Source: Candidatus Zixiibacteriota bacterium (lineage in GTDB: Bacteria; Zixibacteria; MSB-5A5; GN15; JACZUZ01). Taken from it: a DNA stretch of 53,124 bases. Position 1 is the stretch's first letter. The number at the start of each line of letters is the position of its first letter. The DNA is taken from NCBI GenBank assembly GCA_024280775.1, contig JAJRPM010000014.1:142477-195600 (forward strand), given 5' to 3'. Under the pieces are notes generated by a model that saw only the letters and a program-made list of their open reading frames with translations, was not told the origin of the DNA and made no database searches. The translations under genes and the position numbers were made by a program. This document shows positions 34,787 through 43,732 of the stretch, in pieces.

Positions 34787-35956
34787 TTAGGATAGCGCTT
34801 GTTTGAAGTCTGCTAATAACTCCTCAACATCTTCAATCCCCACCGATACACGAATCAAGTCATCTGTGACACCCAACCGCACACGCTCCTCTGGAGCGAT
34901 GCCCAAATGTGTGCTCATGCTCGGCCGTACAACCAGCGACTCTACACCGCCAAGACTCGCGGCGTATTTGGGAATCGTGACACTATCGAGGAAACGTCCA
35001 GCGGTTGCGTCATCTTTGGCATAGAAAGAGAGCATTCCTCCGAATCCGTCAAATAAGCTCTTAGCATTGATATGTGACGGATCATCAGGCAAGCCCGGGT
35101 AATTGACTTTGCGCACTGCCGGATGTTTCGCAAGAAACTCAGCCAACCTTTGCGCGTTACTGTTTTGGCGTTCGACTCTAAGCGCGAGAGTTTTCATACC
35201 TCGCTCCAATAGAAAACAGGCGTGAGGATCAAGTGAACCACCCAGATGCAGGAGCTTGTGATTGACTTTATCTATGTGCTCTGTCGAGCCAATTACCGCT
35301 CCGGCGACAATATCAGAATGACCCCCGAGATATTTGGTGGCGCTGTGGACTACTATATCAAATCCGGCTTCAATGGGCCGGAAGTTCACTGTGGTGGCAA
35401 AAGTATTGTCGAGAATAGTAATCAGGTTATTCGCCTTGGCGAATTCCACCACTGCGCGTAAATCGCCTACTTCTATGAGGGGATTGGAAATCCCCTCGAC
35501 ATAGATCACTTTGGTGTTATCACGTAGAGACTTTTCCCATGCGCTGCTGTCAGCTCCGGGTCCGACATCGATATTATCAAAAGAGAAACCGAATCCTGCG
35601 CTGTCGTCATCTAAGAATGATTGTGTGCCACCATAGAGAGTGTTTTGCGCTAGCATATGATCACCGGCTTTGACGAAGCTAAGAATACTGGCGCTGATAG
35701 CGGCCATGCCGCTTGAGGTGACGAGGGCTGATTCGGCGCTTTCGATTGCCGCTAACTTGTTGTGCAATACATGATGATTCGGCGTGTTGTTCAGGCGAAT
35801 GTATCGAACAGCGTCATAGGTTTGCTCATCACTCATCAAGTAATTGGCAGACTGAAACACCGGAGTGGCGACAGCGCCTTCGATATTCGGATGCGGCGCG
35901 CCGGCGTGAATCAAATTAGTTGCGAGCGTCTTGTATCTTTTACTGTAATCAGTCAT
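34787..35956 (-). CDS. Cys/Met-metabolism PLP enzyme (cystathionine gamma-synthase/lyase family)
   Basis: 389 residues of the MetB/MetC/MegL family, which carries out beta- or gamma-elimination or replacement on cystathionine, homoserine esters or methionine. The PLP lysine is Lys208 in VVHSATKYLGGHSDIVAGAV. Asp183 (ILDNTFAT) contacts the pyridine nitrogen. The substrate loop IEGAVATPVFQSANYLMSD and the ERGMKTLALRVERQNSNA stretch are typical. The C-terminus has the conserved RLSVGIED-type ending (DLIRVSVGIEDVEELL). The tetramer-contributed Tyr and Arg region reads TYDAVRYIRLNNTP, somewhat unlike the usual YSRxxNPT, so I leave the exact activity open. The neighbouring methyltransferase may suggest sulfur or methyl metabolism (inference). 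Confidence 0.9.
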   Translation of the reverse strand: MTDYSKRYKTLATNLIHAGAPHPNIEGAVATPVFQSANYLMSDEQTYDAVRYIRLNNTPNHHVLHNKLAAIESAESALVTSSGMAAISASILSFVKAGDHMLAQNTLYGGTQSFLDDDSAGFGFSFDNIDVGPGADSSAWEKSLRDNTKVIYVEGISNPLIEVGDLRAVVEFAKANNLITILDNTFATTVNFRPIEAGFDIVVHSATKYLGGHSDIVAGAVIGSTEHIDKVNHKLLHLGGSLDPHACFLLERGMKTLALRVERQNSNAQRLAEFLAKHPAVRKVNYPGLPDDPSHINAKSLFDGFGGMLSFYAKDDATAGRFLDSVTIPKYAASLGGVESLVVRPSMSTHLGIAPEERVRLGVTDDLIRVSVGIEDVEELLADFKQALS

Positions 35957-36027
35957 GCGCTGCCACCTCTTACTCCTAACGAAGATTCTAATGTGTCAAC
36001 AAAGTAATCAATACCGATACTGTCTTC

Positions 36028-36097
36028 CTGAGTGAAGCGAAGGACCTACTCTCGAATCATTCTGCTGAAATCACACAAGATACTTCGCTTCGCTCAG
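36028..36097. repeat. Intergenic inverted repeat, CTGAGYGAAGCGAAG type
   Basis: CTGAGTGAAGCGAAG (36028-36042) and CTTCGCTTCGCTCAG (36083-36097) form a 15-bp inverted repeat with one mismatch and a 40-base loop. The sequence resembles short intergenic repeats scattered in many uncultured genomes (from memory). Confidence 0.5.
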
Positions 36098-36139
36098 CAT
36101 GACACACTGCTGGATTTGAATACCCTGCTAGTGCATCAG

Positions 36140-36976
36140 CTAGCGTGTCGGCTTCTCCCAAATAGTTTGTATCACCGTTATGGCGCCATCGCGCAGTCCC
36201 TGAGTCACATTTCCCGCGCGTTCAGAAAAATTAGATTCACCTGAAAGCGCTGTGCTAACAGACGCTACTTTTCCGTCTCCGGAAACTTCAACTTTCTTCT
36301 CAAACCAGCGAATAGAAAAATCGGTCATATCATTCCAAAACTTCTCTGTAAATCCAACTTCAGCAAGCTCCTTACGCACCCAGGTTGCTGGCCTGACGAA
36401 ACTTATGGATTCATCTCCCGCCCACAGAACAGGAAACTTCAGTGGCGTATCACTTGCTCCCATGATTTCATGAATTGCCAAAGTTCCTCCGGGACGCAAA
36501 ACTCGAAACATCTCGCGATACATTTTGCTACGTTCGGGAATATTCATTGCCGCGAATTGTGTCCAGACAACATCGAAACTCTCGTCCTCAAATGGCATTT
36601 CCAAAGCGCTACCGCAGTGAAAAGATGCTTTATCCGCCAGACCCACGCGCTCGGTAAAAGCGCTGGCAGTGCGACAGAACTCCTCGGTGATATCCAAACC
36701 GCTTACCTTTGCGCCGAATTCACCGGCCAGAGTTCGCGCCGGACCGCCAATCCCGGAGCCTACATCTAAAACTTCTTTGCCCTCGGTGATTCCAGCTAGT
36801 TTCGCCATATTGCGAGTTTCACCCCGGCCACCAATATGCAATTCGTCATAGGCGGTTAGGTCATCACAGGTCAGGGCATCAAGGTCAGCGCCTGCATCAG
36901 TAAGCATACCAGTGATGCGCTCGAAAAGTCCCGCTTTGCCATAGTGCTTGTTGATTGAAGTTTCGTAGTTGTTCAT
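36140..36976 (-). CDS. SAM-dependent methyltransferase (class I)
   Basis: 278 residues. The Rossmann SAM-binding motif I is VLDVGSGIGGPARTLA (about 71-86), the acidic motif II follows at KVSGLDIT, and motif III is SFDVVWTQFAAMNI. The post-motif LRPGGTLAIHEIM is typical of methyltransferase type 11/25 members such as sarcosine/dimethylglycine, ubiquinone/tocopherol and related C- or N-methyltransferases. The N-terminal HIGGRGET stretch and the C-terminal lid recall glycine betaine-type sarcosine/dimethylglycine methyltransferases, but the substrate is uncertain. It is upstream of, and on the same strand as, the Cys/Met enzyme, separated by a 183-bp repeat-containing gap. Confidence 0.85.
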   Translation of the reverse strand: MNNYETSINKHYGKAGLFERITGMLTDAGADLDALTCDDLTAYDELHIGGRGETRNMAKLAGITEGKEVLDVGSGIGGPARTLAGEFGAKVSGLDITEEFCRTASAFTERVGLADKASFHCGSALEMPFEDESFDVVWTQFAAMNIPERSKMYREMFRVLRPGGTLAIHEIMGASDTPLKFPVLWAGDESISFVRPATWVRKELAEVGFTEKFWNDMTDFSIRWFEKKVEVSGDGKVASVSTALSGESNFSERAGNVTQGLRDGAITVIQTIWEKPTR

Positions 36977-37048
36977 GCGGTGACCTCTTGTAATGATGAA
37001 AGTGTTAGGAACACGAGAGAAGGTGACAACGGCTCTAGAGTCGCCGAT

Positions 37049-37780
37049 CTATCGGGCTGAAACGGCAAGAGCTTCTTTGAGTTCCTTGAGCCGGACGGAA
37101 TAGTCACTAGCTCCGAAAAAACTAGTGCCACAGACGAGATTGTCAGCACCCAAGGCGGCCAGCTTCCTGATATTATCGATCCCTACTCCGCCGTCGATTT
37201 GAATATCGAAGTTTAGGTTCTTCTTCTTCCGGTATTTAGCGGTGCGCTCCAGTTTAGAGAATGTCTCTTCGATAAAACTCTGCCCGCCGAAACCGGGGTT
37301 TACTGACATCAATAGTAATCTGTCTACCTTATCCAAAAATGGCGCGGCCAGTTTGGGGTCAGTCGGAGGATTCAACGCCAAACCGGCTTTCATTCCCGCT
37401 GAGTGAATTTTGTCGATAATATGATTTATGCGACTGACATAGCGCAACTCTGTAGCGCCATAGACCCAGCGACCACCGGGCAGCGCCTGTCGTCTTGCAT
37501 CAATTTCAAGATGAAATGTAAATAGCTCCGCTCCAGCTTTGGCGAAGCTCTCAATATAATGCTCTGGCATAGTTACCATCAAATGCGCATCGAGAGGCAA
37601 AGGTTTGGCGCGCTTGATTATGGTCTTTGCGATATCGGCTCCGAATGAGATATTAGAAACGAAGTGACCGTCCATTATATCCAAATGGAGAGTTTCCACT
37701 CCGGCGGCGACAGCGGAATCGACTTCTTCACCGAGGCGGGAGAAATCTGCGGCTAATATGGAGGGAGCTATGGTTGCCAT
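37049..37780 (-). CDS. rpe: Ribulose-phosphate 3-epimerase
   Basis: About 243 residues from the ATG at 37780 (MATIAPSILAADFSRLGEEV); a frame seven codons longer is also possible and neither start has a strong ribosome-binding site. A TIM-barrel enzyme of the pentose phosphate pathway interconverting ribulose-5-P and xylulose-5-P. Metal-binding and catalytic signatures are all present: SILAADF, the LHLDIMDGHFVSNISFG loop (His-Asp metal ligands), LDAHLMV, LALNPPT, MSVNPGFGGQSF and IQIDGGV near the end. The neighbourhood rsmB - PASTA - (lipoprotein) - rpe is a common chromosomal grouping (from memory). Cytoplasmic. Confidence 0.95.
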   Translation of the reverse strand: MATIAPSILAADFSRLGEEVDSAVAAGVETLHLDIMDGHFVSNISFGADIAKTIIKRAKPLPLDAHLMVTMPEHYIESFAKAGAELFTFHLEIDARRQALPGGRWVYGATELRYVSRINHIIDKIHSAGMKAGLALNPPTDPKLAAPFLDKVDRLLLMSVNPGFGGQSFIEETFSKLERTAKYRKKKNLNFDIQIDGGVGIDNIRKLAALGADNLVCGTSFFGASDYSVRLKELKEALAVSAR

Positions 37781-37852
37781 GCAGGGAGTATACAAGGTCA
37801 ACCGCTTAGAATCAAAAGCTTAGAATCAAAACTTGAGCGCGGCGCCGTAAAG

Positions 37853-38557
37853 CTATTGAACTACAATCCGATTTGAGCTAAGGAGTTTCCAGCCGATATT
37901 CGCAGTTATCTGTGTGAAGTTACCTATCACGACCTTCTGCAGGTCCTGTTGCTGGACTACTCCAATGCTATCAACTATCCAGGTGGTAAGAATGTTGCCA
38001 TCACCGACAAAGTTTGCATCCCAACCATTGACAACTCGCGCGGCTATCGGGAAATCGCCAGCCGGCACACTTATTGAATCAATCGAAAACACTCCCCCAC
38101 TGTCTTTGATAAATCTGTTAGGATTTTGCCAACGCAAATCCAAAGACAGTGGCAATAGCGCTAGTCTATGACCGGTGCTACCCAAGTCGGAGTCGTAAAA
38201 CTGCACACTATCACCGACCACTCGGACAAAGGTTGAATCAGTCGAATCAGTCGCAGAGTGGAATGTTTCTAACACTCGGACAACATTTCCGGTTTGTTGC
38301 AATACACGTGTGCCTTTAATAGTGACAGTAATGGTATCTAATGGCGCCCCAACTAGCGAGTCATATAACTCATAGGTCCAGGAATCGCCGCGCGCATTGG
38401 GAAAGAAGTTCACTATTCCAACAGCGCCCGGATTAGGGTCAGGGTCTGGTGAAACTGATGTGTCACTACAGGAGAGTATTGTCAGCGAAATTGTCATCGC
38501 TATCACAAACAGCTCTACCAGTTGCTTTAGGCTGATTTTCAAAGTTTGCATCTTCAT
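37853..38557 (-). CDS. Lipoprotein of unknown function
   Basis: 234 residues. The signal segment LVELFVIAMTISLTILSC ends with a lipobox (LTILSC, Cys near residue 30), followed by a short flexible linker (SDTSVSPDPDPNPG). The mature domain contains an FFPNARGDSWTYELYDS motif and several long beta strands (TITVTIKGTRVL, FVRVVGDSVQFYD, TWIVDSIGVVQQQ). This general pattern is seen in many FCB lipoproteins of unknown role. It lies between the PASTA gene and rpe. Outer-membrane attachment is expected but the function is unknown. Located on the same strand as its neighbours and probably part of that transcript. Confidence 0.8.
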   Translation of the reverse strand: MKMQTLKISLKQLVELFVIAMTISLTILSCSDTSVSPDPDPNPGAVGIVNFFPNARGDSWTYELYDSLVGAPLDTITVTIKGTRVLQQTGNVVRVLETFHSATDSTDSTFVRVVGDSVQFYDSDLGSTGHRLALLPLSLDLRWQNPNRFIKDSGGVFSIDSISVPAGDFPIAARVVNGWDANFVGDGNILTTWIVDSIGVVQQQDLQKVVIGNFTQITANIGWKLLSSNRIVVQ

Positions 38558-38736
38558 ATTGTATCTATTCTCTTGAATTTGAGTTTTCTAGCTGTTGCGT
38601 TGATAAAATCGCGATATCGAATTCCAGCGATTCACACTGACAACTCATATTGGCTTGTGAGGGTTGAACAAAACTGCAGGCGCTCTTAAGGCCGACGGGA
38701 GGATGAGATATTAAAATCAGGCGTTAGTCATACTAA

Positions 38737-39549
38737 TTATTCGGTAACCGAAACAACCAAATCAACTTCCTCACCCACCTCCAACTCGGTAGCGGGGTCC
38801 TCAGACTGTTCCAACACTGTCTCCGGCAGGAAGTTCTCATCATGCCGGGACCTAATCAGACCAATCTTCAACCCCTTCTGACGCAATACTTCCCGGGCCT
38901 CGTCGATAGTCGAGCCTATCAAATCGGGCATATAAGTTACGCCTTGGCCACGACCCCGGTTAACCAGGATGTTGACTTTCGAGCCAATACTGACAGTATC
39001 GCCCGCTGAGGGAAAGGTAAAGACAACCAGTTTCTCTGGCAAGGTGTCGGTATAGGTCCAGGCAATATCGCCAAGGCGCAGGCTGGCAGTCTCCAAATCC
39101 AGTTTTGCCTGACGAACCGACATTCCGGTGATTTTCGGTATTATTACATCCTTCTCACCCAGCGAAACAACAACTTTGATTATCCTCCCGGATTTAACCT
39201 TTGTGCCGGCGGTCGGGTATTGGGTTAGAACCGAGCCGTCACGATATGAAGGATTATACTCCTGAGAAGTCACCTCAAGGCGCAAATCATGTTCATCGAT
39301 TAGCGCGCTGGCCTCGTCGATTGACATACCGACTATATTCTCCAATTCAAAGGCATCACCGTGACGAATCACTATAGGCATCACCACACTATTGAAGATG
39401 ACAAACAACACCACAGCCGCTACAGAAACATAGCCCAATCGCAAGAGCGCCAGCTTCCGCTTTTGGTTTCGTGAATTTGATTTGCCCGGCGTCTTTGTCG
39501 ATTGCGCCTGCTCACGGATTCTCTGGGGACGTGGAGTGAATTGGGACAT
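38737..39549 (-). CDS. Membrane-anchored three-PASTA-domain protein
   Basis: 270 residues. A basic, Pro/Ser-rich cytoplasmic N-terminus (about 1-33) and one membrane segment (LGYVSVAAVVLFVIFNSVV) are followed by three PASTA repeats in the periplasm: about 73-140 (IVGMSIDEASALIDEHDLRL), 141-205 (ITGMSVRQAKLDLETASLRL) and 206-270 (LIGSTIDEAREVLRQKGLKI). PASTA domains bind muropeptides or beta-lactams and sense cell-wall state. Here there is no attached Ser/Thr kinase, so it is a stand-alone PASTA anchor. It lies directly downstream of rsmB and upstream of a lipoprotein and rpe, a common grouping with cell-wall signalling genes. Confidence 0.9.
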   Translation of the reverse strand: MSQFTPRPQRIREQAQSTKTPGKSNSRNQKRKLALLRLGYVSVAAVVLFVIFNSVVMPIVIRHGDAFELENIVGMSIDEASALIDEHDLRLEVTSQEYNPSYRDGSVLTQYPTAGTKVKSGRIIKVVVSLGEKDVIIPKITGMSVRQAKLDLETASLRLGDIAWTYTDTLPEKLVVFTFPSAGDTVSIGSKVNILVNRGRGQGVTYMPDLIGSTIDEAREVLRQKGLKIGLIRSRHDENFLPETVLEQSEDPATELEVGEEVDLVVSVTE

Positions 39550-39603
39550 ACTAAGAATGAATACCTTATTTGCTTGTGAATCACACTATCTCTAGGCTCA
39601 CGG

Positions 39604-39653
39604 CCAAAAACCGGAGCAAGTATATAATTATACGATTTCGCGCCGGTTTTTGG
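39604..39653. repeat. 11-bp inverted repeat with a TATAAT box in the loop
   Basis: CCAAAAACCGG (39604-39614) and its complement (39643-39653) bracket a 28-base AT-rich loop. On the minus strand the loop contains a TATAAT hexamer. It lies between rsmB and the PASTA gene and may be a promoter or operator for the latter, but no good -35 box is seen. Confidence 0.4.
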
Positions 39654-39678
39654 TGTTAAAAAGATACTAGCGGGCAAA

Positions 39679-41055
39679 TCAATTGGGCTTCAACTTGATT
39701 CTGGCGGCAAATCCACCATCGAGACGGTCAAATGCCGGATAGGTCTTGATAAACCCACGTTCGCTTACTACCGATTCATCGAAAAACTGCGAAGCAGAGT
39801 CCAGTTGAAACTGCTTGTTGCGCAAGAGGAATTCCTCGACAATTTGGTCGTTTTCTTTGCGTAGAATAGTGCAGGTGGAATAGACAAGAATACCGCCGGG
39901 CTTAAGCAGCGCCGCGCCAGTCTCCAGTAGCTTACGCTGGATTCGGTTCATCTGGTTTATATCCTCCTGGGTCTTACTCCAGCGAAGGTCCGCATGTCTT
40001 CCCGCAGTGCCCCAACCTGAACAAGGCGGATCAACTATCACACGCTCAAAGAGCTCCTCAGATTTGAACTGCACAGCGTCACAGACAATCGGAGAGACAA
40101 TTTTAACCCCAAGCTTCTTGCAATTCTCGGTGAGTATTTCCAAACGTCTACGTGACTTATCAAGCGCCACGACTTTGCCCTTGCCACGCATACGCGAGGC
40201 GCAGTACATCGTTTTGCCTCCGGGGGCGGCTGTTAAGTCTAGTGTATTTACGCCGGGACGAGGGTTCAGCAAACGCACAGCCATTCCAGCTGACTGGTCC
40301 TGAATGTAGATCTTACCTTCATCAAGCAAAGAGCGCAATGGATCAATAGCGCTGGTATCGAGAGTGATAAATTCGTCCAGATACTTTCCGGGCTGGAAAC
40401 CAATCTTCGCCTCTTTCAGAGCCGCTTCAATTTCTTCATTCTTGGCCTTGAGCAAATTCACCCGCACAGTCAGACCAGATGGCAGATTCATTTGTTTGAG
40501 TAACTTGACCGCCTGCTCCTCGCCAAATTCTCGCAGGCAATAATTAACAAAATAGTCCGGGTAGGAATAATAATTCGCCAAATAGCGCACCGGGTCGTCA
40601 TTGGGGTTTGGGAATGCGGCTTTATGCGGCTCGCGCAAATATGAACGCAACACCGCATTCACCATTCGGGATTTAGCGTCACCAAAAAAATATCTGCCGA
40701 GTTTGACACATTCATCGACCGCCGCTGATTGCGGGACTTTGTCTGTGAATTGAAGCTGGAAGAATCCTAGCCGCAGGATATTTTGCAGTTTGACGTTGAG
40801 CTTTTCTGAAGGACGAGTCAAGAAGAATCGAATTTGATAATCGAGGCGTCGTCTCATTTTCACAATACCGTTAATCAGCAACATCAAGAAACGATTATCT
40901 CGCGGATCAAGCCCCACCATCTCTTTGGCGTTTTGAATCGCCACATCCAATGACTTACCTGTCTTATCATACTCCGAAAGGGCAATTATCACAGCGCCGC
41001 GCACCGGGTCATATGAGCTGGTAGTCTTTGCTGGTGTGATTTTGGTTTCGCTCAT
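39679..41055 (-). CDS. rsmB: 16S rRNA m5C967 methyltransferase RsmB/Sun
   Basis: 458 residues. An N-terminal NusB-like RNA-binding domain (about 15-150) precedes a NOL1/NOP2/Sun SAM-methyltransferase domain. The SAM pocket is DLTAAPGGKTMYCASRM, followed by VVALDKSRRRLEIL. The active-site cysteines lie in VIVDPPCSGWGTAGRH and VYSTCTI; the STC nucleophile and the PPC general Cys of RCMT enzymes are both present. The usual APC is DPPC here, a conservative change. Methylates C967 of 16S rRNA on free small subunits or nascent particles. Its start is 11 bases from the stop of the large DUF2344 gene on the same strand, and the PASTA gene follows. Confidence 0.95.
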   Translation of the reverse strand: MSETKITPAKTTSSYDPVRGAVIIALSEYDKTGKSLDVAIQNAKEMVGLDPRDNRFLMLLINGIVKMRRRLDYQIRFFLTRPSEKLNVKLQNILRLGFFQLQFTDKVPQSAAVDECVKLGRYFFGDAKSRMVNAVLRSYLREPHKAAFPNPNDDPVRYLANYYSYPDYFVNYCLREFGEEQAVKLLKQMNLPSGLTVRVNLLKAKNEEIEAALKEAKIGFQPGKYLDEFITLDTSAIDPLRSLLDEGKIYIQDQSAGMAVRLLNPRPGVNTLDLTAAPGGKTMYCASRMRGKGKVVALDKSRRRLEILTENCKKLGVKIVSPIVCDAVQFKSEELFERVIVDPPCSGWGTAGRHADLRWSKTQEDINQMNRIQRKLLETGAALLKPGGILVYSTCTILRKENDQIVEEFLLRNKQFQLDSASQFFDESVVSERGFIKTYPAFDRLDGGFAARIKLKPN

Positions 41056-41066
41056 TTTGATTCAAT

Positions 41067-43466
41067 CTAACTTGCGAGATTTGACTCTTGCATGCACTCG
41101 GTTGCCAAAGGTCTCAGGTTCTCAAAGCCGAATTGCAAACGATGAATCTTCGCTTTGGTAGAATCCTGCCTGTTGAGTATCCCGGCGGCATCCAGGAACT
41201 CCTCGGGGCGCACATAAAAGGTATCGGTTAACGCGAGAGTAAGTTTGAGTACCTGTAGTGAGCCGTCTTTGGAGTAGCTTGATGCGCAGTTGGCGAAAAA
41301 CTTATCGTAGTGGCAATCACCCTTATCCAACATTTTAGCCTCAAAGACACCGGGGCGCAGGTCAACTTCCCGCTCTCGTTTCTTATTTCGCCGCGTATAG
41401 AGCAGACGATTCTGCGCGAGCGCTGAGGCAAGCTTTTCGCCGGTGTTTGTCTCTGTGACTCCGATTAAATAAGTCGCATTGCAAATCGACTCCAGAATAG
41501 ATAGCTCTTTTGTCATAGCCTTCTCCGCTGAAACTATGCGATAGCCGGGCGGCAGGAGGGCGGCCAACTTTTGAATATCACCGGAGGATGGCATTGTCTC
41601 AAAGTGCGCATCAAACATCTCGCAATCGGAAGTGAATCCGACAGGCTTTGGCGCTCCGAATGAAATCTTCAAACGTGGACGTTGGCCTTGAGTGTATGTG
41701 AGAGGAAACCCACTGCGTAATAACGCCGATTCAATCGCGCGCAGATTGTCCAGATGCGAAAGAAAACGCGCCGGACCGGTCACAGCCCAGCTGAATCGCA
41801 GGCGAGTCTTGGTTGGCGCTGAGACAGTTGTGATAACTGTGCGCTTCTTTCGTCTTCCAAAGACGCTTCTATTGTCTGCGCCATTGCTTGTAACGACGTT
41901 GCATGTAACGACGTTGCTTGTAGCTCCATTGGGCGCAGCTAGCGAAGAAGAATCCCCGGCAGAGTCTGTCGAGCAAATTTCAAAAGATGTAACACCTGTG
42001 TTTTGACTTTCCAACTTACTTGCAAAAACCTCGGCATATTCATTCCAATAAGCGCTTGGGCCATCATCTTGCGAGCTATCAATAAATGATTGTAATTGGT
42101 CCACTGAGTGAAATGCGTTTCTTTGGATCAAAGCGCTAAATAATTTGCTTGCTGATTCTTCCAGCACGTAAGTCACACCTTTGATACGACCACCGCGTTT
42201 GATATTCTCGAATAACTCACGAATCTTTGCTTCTTCGCGAACTGGGGCAAACCGAGAGATATATCTCTCGAATTTGACACGTAAGCCACGTCGGGGATTC
42301 AATACTCGAGAACATTCACGCAAAGTTTCGCAACTCTCACGGGCCTCAATTGACTCGTCAATTGCATGGCCCAGTTCAATTCTTAGATGCAGTGATTGTA
42401 GCGGCTCTATTTGAAGTAATGACAGACAATTCACGAATTGTTCCCTGTCAAAACGCATCTGGCGCTCTGCCAGCGCTGATGGGGATAGTGACGGTGTAAA
42501 CAACTCTACTCGCACTCGTCGAAAACGACTCAAAGCGCCGGCTAGAAGTTGTGTCACTTGCCCTGGTGCGACATCACGTAACAGAATCGAATAACGTCTT
42601 GCCTCAATCTGATGCGCTAGTTTATCAATTGCCTCAGCCAGGTCAAACTTGCCAACTGCGTTAGCGCAATTCTCAATTCCTATCTCAGTTAATCCGGAAA
42701 GTTTGACACTCTTTACTAACTCTGAGCTGATATCATTTGATTCAGAAAATGAAGTGACACTAAAGCGCGCCTTTTGTTGCGCTACTTCTATTTGCGGCAC
42801 AATCGGGCGACTTGGAATCAGCGGTGAGAGAGAAACTGGCGAATTCGACGTATCAGATGCGCTTTGCTTCTTCAGTGACACAGTCGGAGAAGCTAGAAAA
42901 TCTGCAATCGGCAAAACAGAATCAAAAATCTCATTGGCAATCGCCGGAATCTCTGAATCTACCAGTGCAACCAAACGCGGAAAACTTGTTTCACTCTCGG
43001 CCTGGCTACGCTGCGCTTTTGAAAACGGGATTCTAGCCGCCTGCAAGACTTTAGCAAGGGCTGATAGCTCAGTCCAATCATTCAACGGCGCCAGCAGAAT
43101 ATCCGCTTGAACCAGAGGTGTAAAGTCAGGACCAGAAAACGGCGCAAGTTTCAGAGACTCAAGCGCGGCCAAAGCCTCAGGACCGAAAGGATAAGTAGAG
43201 CCGACACGAAAATCCCCGGAATCCAGTAACGCCAGACGTGTCGCCACAATTTGCGGTTCGTTAACTGAGCGCTCATAGCTTTTCAATCCGACTATGACCG
43301 CCAAAGGAAGATCAGCGTCACCTGCAGAAGCGTTATCAGACAGTGATTCGGATTTGGCCGGAGCTACCCATTCCAAGGAGGCATAACGTCCCGGCTTTAT
43401 CATTGACGGCAAAAACTCGTCTTCAATCGCCCGAGCGAACTCAGCTTTCTGGTCTACGGAAATCAT
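41067..43466 (-). CDS. Radical-SAM-like/DUF2344 fusion protein lacking the iron-sulfur cysteine motif
   Basis: 799 residues. The C-terminal part (about 552-745: RLRFSWAVTGPARFLSHLDNLRAIESALLRSG, SFGAPKPVGFTSDCEMFDA) is DUF2344, a domain normally fused to or paired with a B12-binding radical SAM protein. The first 480 residues follow the layout of that partner: KPGRYASLEW, then a Rossmann-like part (VIVGLKSYERSVNEP, QADILLAPLND), RPIVPQIEVAQQ, then a barrel ending in RIKGVTYVLEESA and SAYWNEYAEVF. The CxxxCxxC motif expected just after IEVAQQKARF is absent. A Thr/Ser/Asn-rich linker (about 497-535) has a short 15-base DNA repeat. So it is probably a catalytically dead or repurposed homologue. 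Upstream of rsmB, 11 bases apart. Confidence 0.75.
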   Translation of the reverse strand: MISVDQKAEFARAIEDEFLPSMIKPGRYASLEWVAPAKSESLSDNASAGDADLPLAVIVGLKSYERSVNEPQIVATRLALLDSGDFRVGSTYPFGPEALAALESLKLAPFSGPDFTPLVQADILLAPLNDWTELSALAKVLQAARIPFSKAQRSQAESETSFPRLVALVDSEIPAIANEIFDSVLPIADFLASPTVSLKKQSASDTSNSPVSLSPLIPSRPIVPQIEVAQQKARFSVTSFSESNDISSELVKSVKLSGLTEIGIENCANAVGKFDLAEAIDKLAHQIEARRYSILLRDVAPGQVTQLLAGALSRFRRVRVELFTPSLSPSALAERQMRFDREQFVNCLSLLQIEPLQSLHLRIELGHAIDESIEARESCETLRECSRVLNPRRGLRVKFERYISRFAPVREEAKIRELFENIKRGGRIKGVTYVLEESASKLFSALIQRNAFHSVDQLQSFIDSSQDDGPSAYWNEYAEVFASKLESQNTGVTSFEICSTDSAGDSSSLAAPNGATSNVVTCNVVTSNGADNRSVFGRRKKRTVITTVSAPTKTRLRFSWAVTGPARFLSHLDNLRAIESALLRSGFPLTYTQGQRPRLKISFGAPKPVGFTSDCEMFDAHFETMPSSGDIQKLAALLPPGYRIVSAEKAMTKELSILESICNATYLIGVTETNTGEKLASALAQNRLLYTRRNKKREREVDLRPGVFEAKMLDKGDCHYDKFFANCASSYSKDGSLQVLKLTLALTDTFYVRPEEFLDAAGILNRQDSTKAKIHRLQFGFENLRPLATECMQESNLAS

Positions 43467-43586
43467 GATAGTATATGTATATAGTGTATCTTAACTGACT
43501 TGCGGGAGTGGCATTCAATAAACTTTTTTGCTGAAATCATAACGAACAAATACTAATCACCTGTTTGCCCACAGGCAAGGGCATAG

Positions 43587-43623
43587 AAAAAAGAACCCGC
43601 GCCAACTGCGCAGTTGGCGCGGG
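43587..43623 (-). terminator. Terminator of the small zinc-finger gene
   Basis: A perfect 28-base palindrome, two 14-base halves (CCCGCGCCAACTGC, 43596-43609, and its complement), followed on the minus strand by a T-rich run. It lies 110 bases beyond the stop at 43733. Confidence 0.8.
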
Positions 43624-43732
43624 AATCTGATTTGTAACATCTTATTGAAATCTTCTATCAGGGCTTGCCATTACTGGCGCTAACTCACTAAAAAAGTCAA
43701 CCCGAGAGATTCTACTAGAAACCCTCTAATCT

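Noticed and set aside
36021-36105. tRNA or riboswitch upstream of the Cys/Met enzyme
   Set aside because: The only structure is a short inverted repeat with a 40-base loop. There is no T-box or SAM-riboswitch core.
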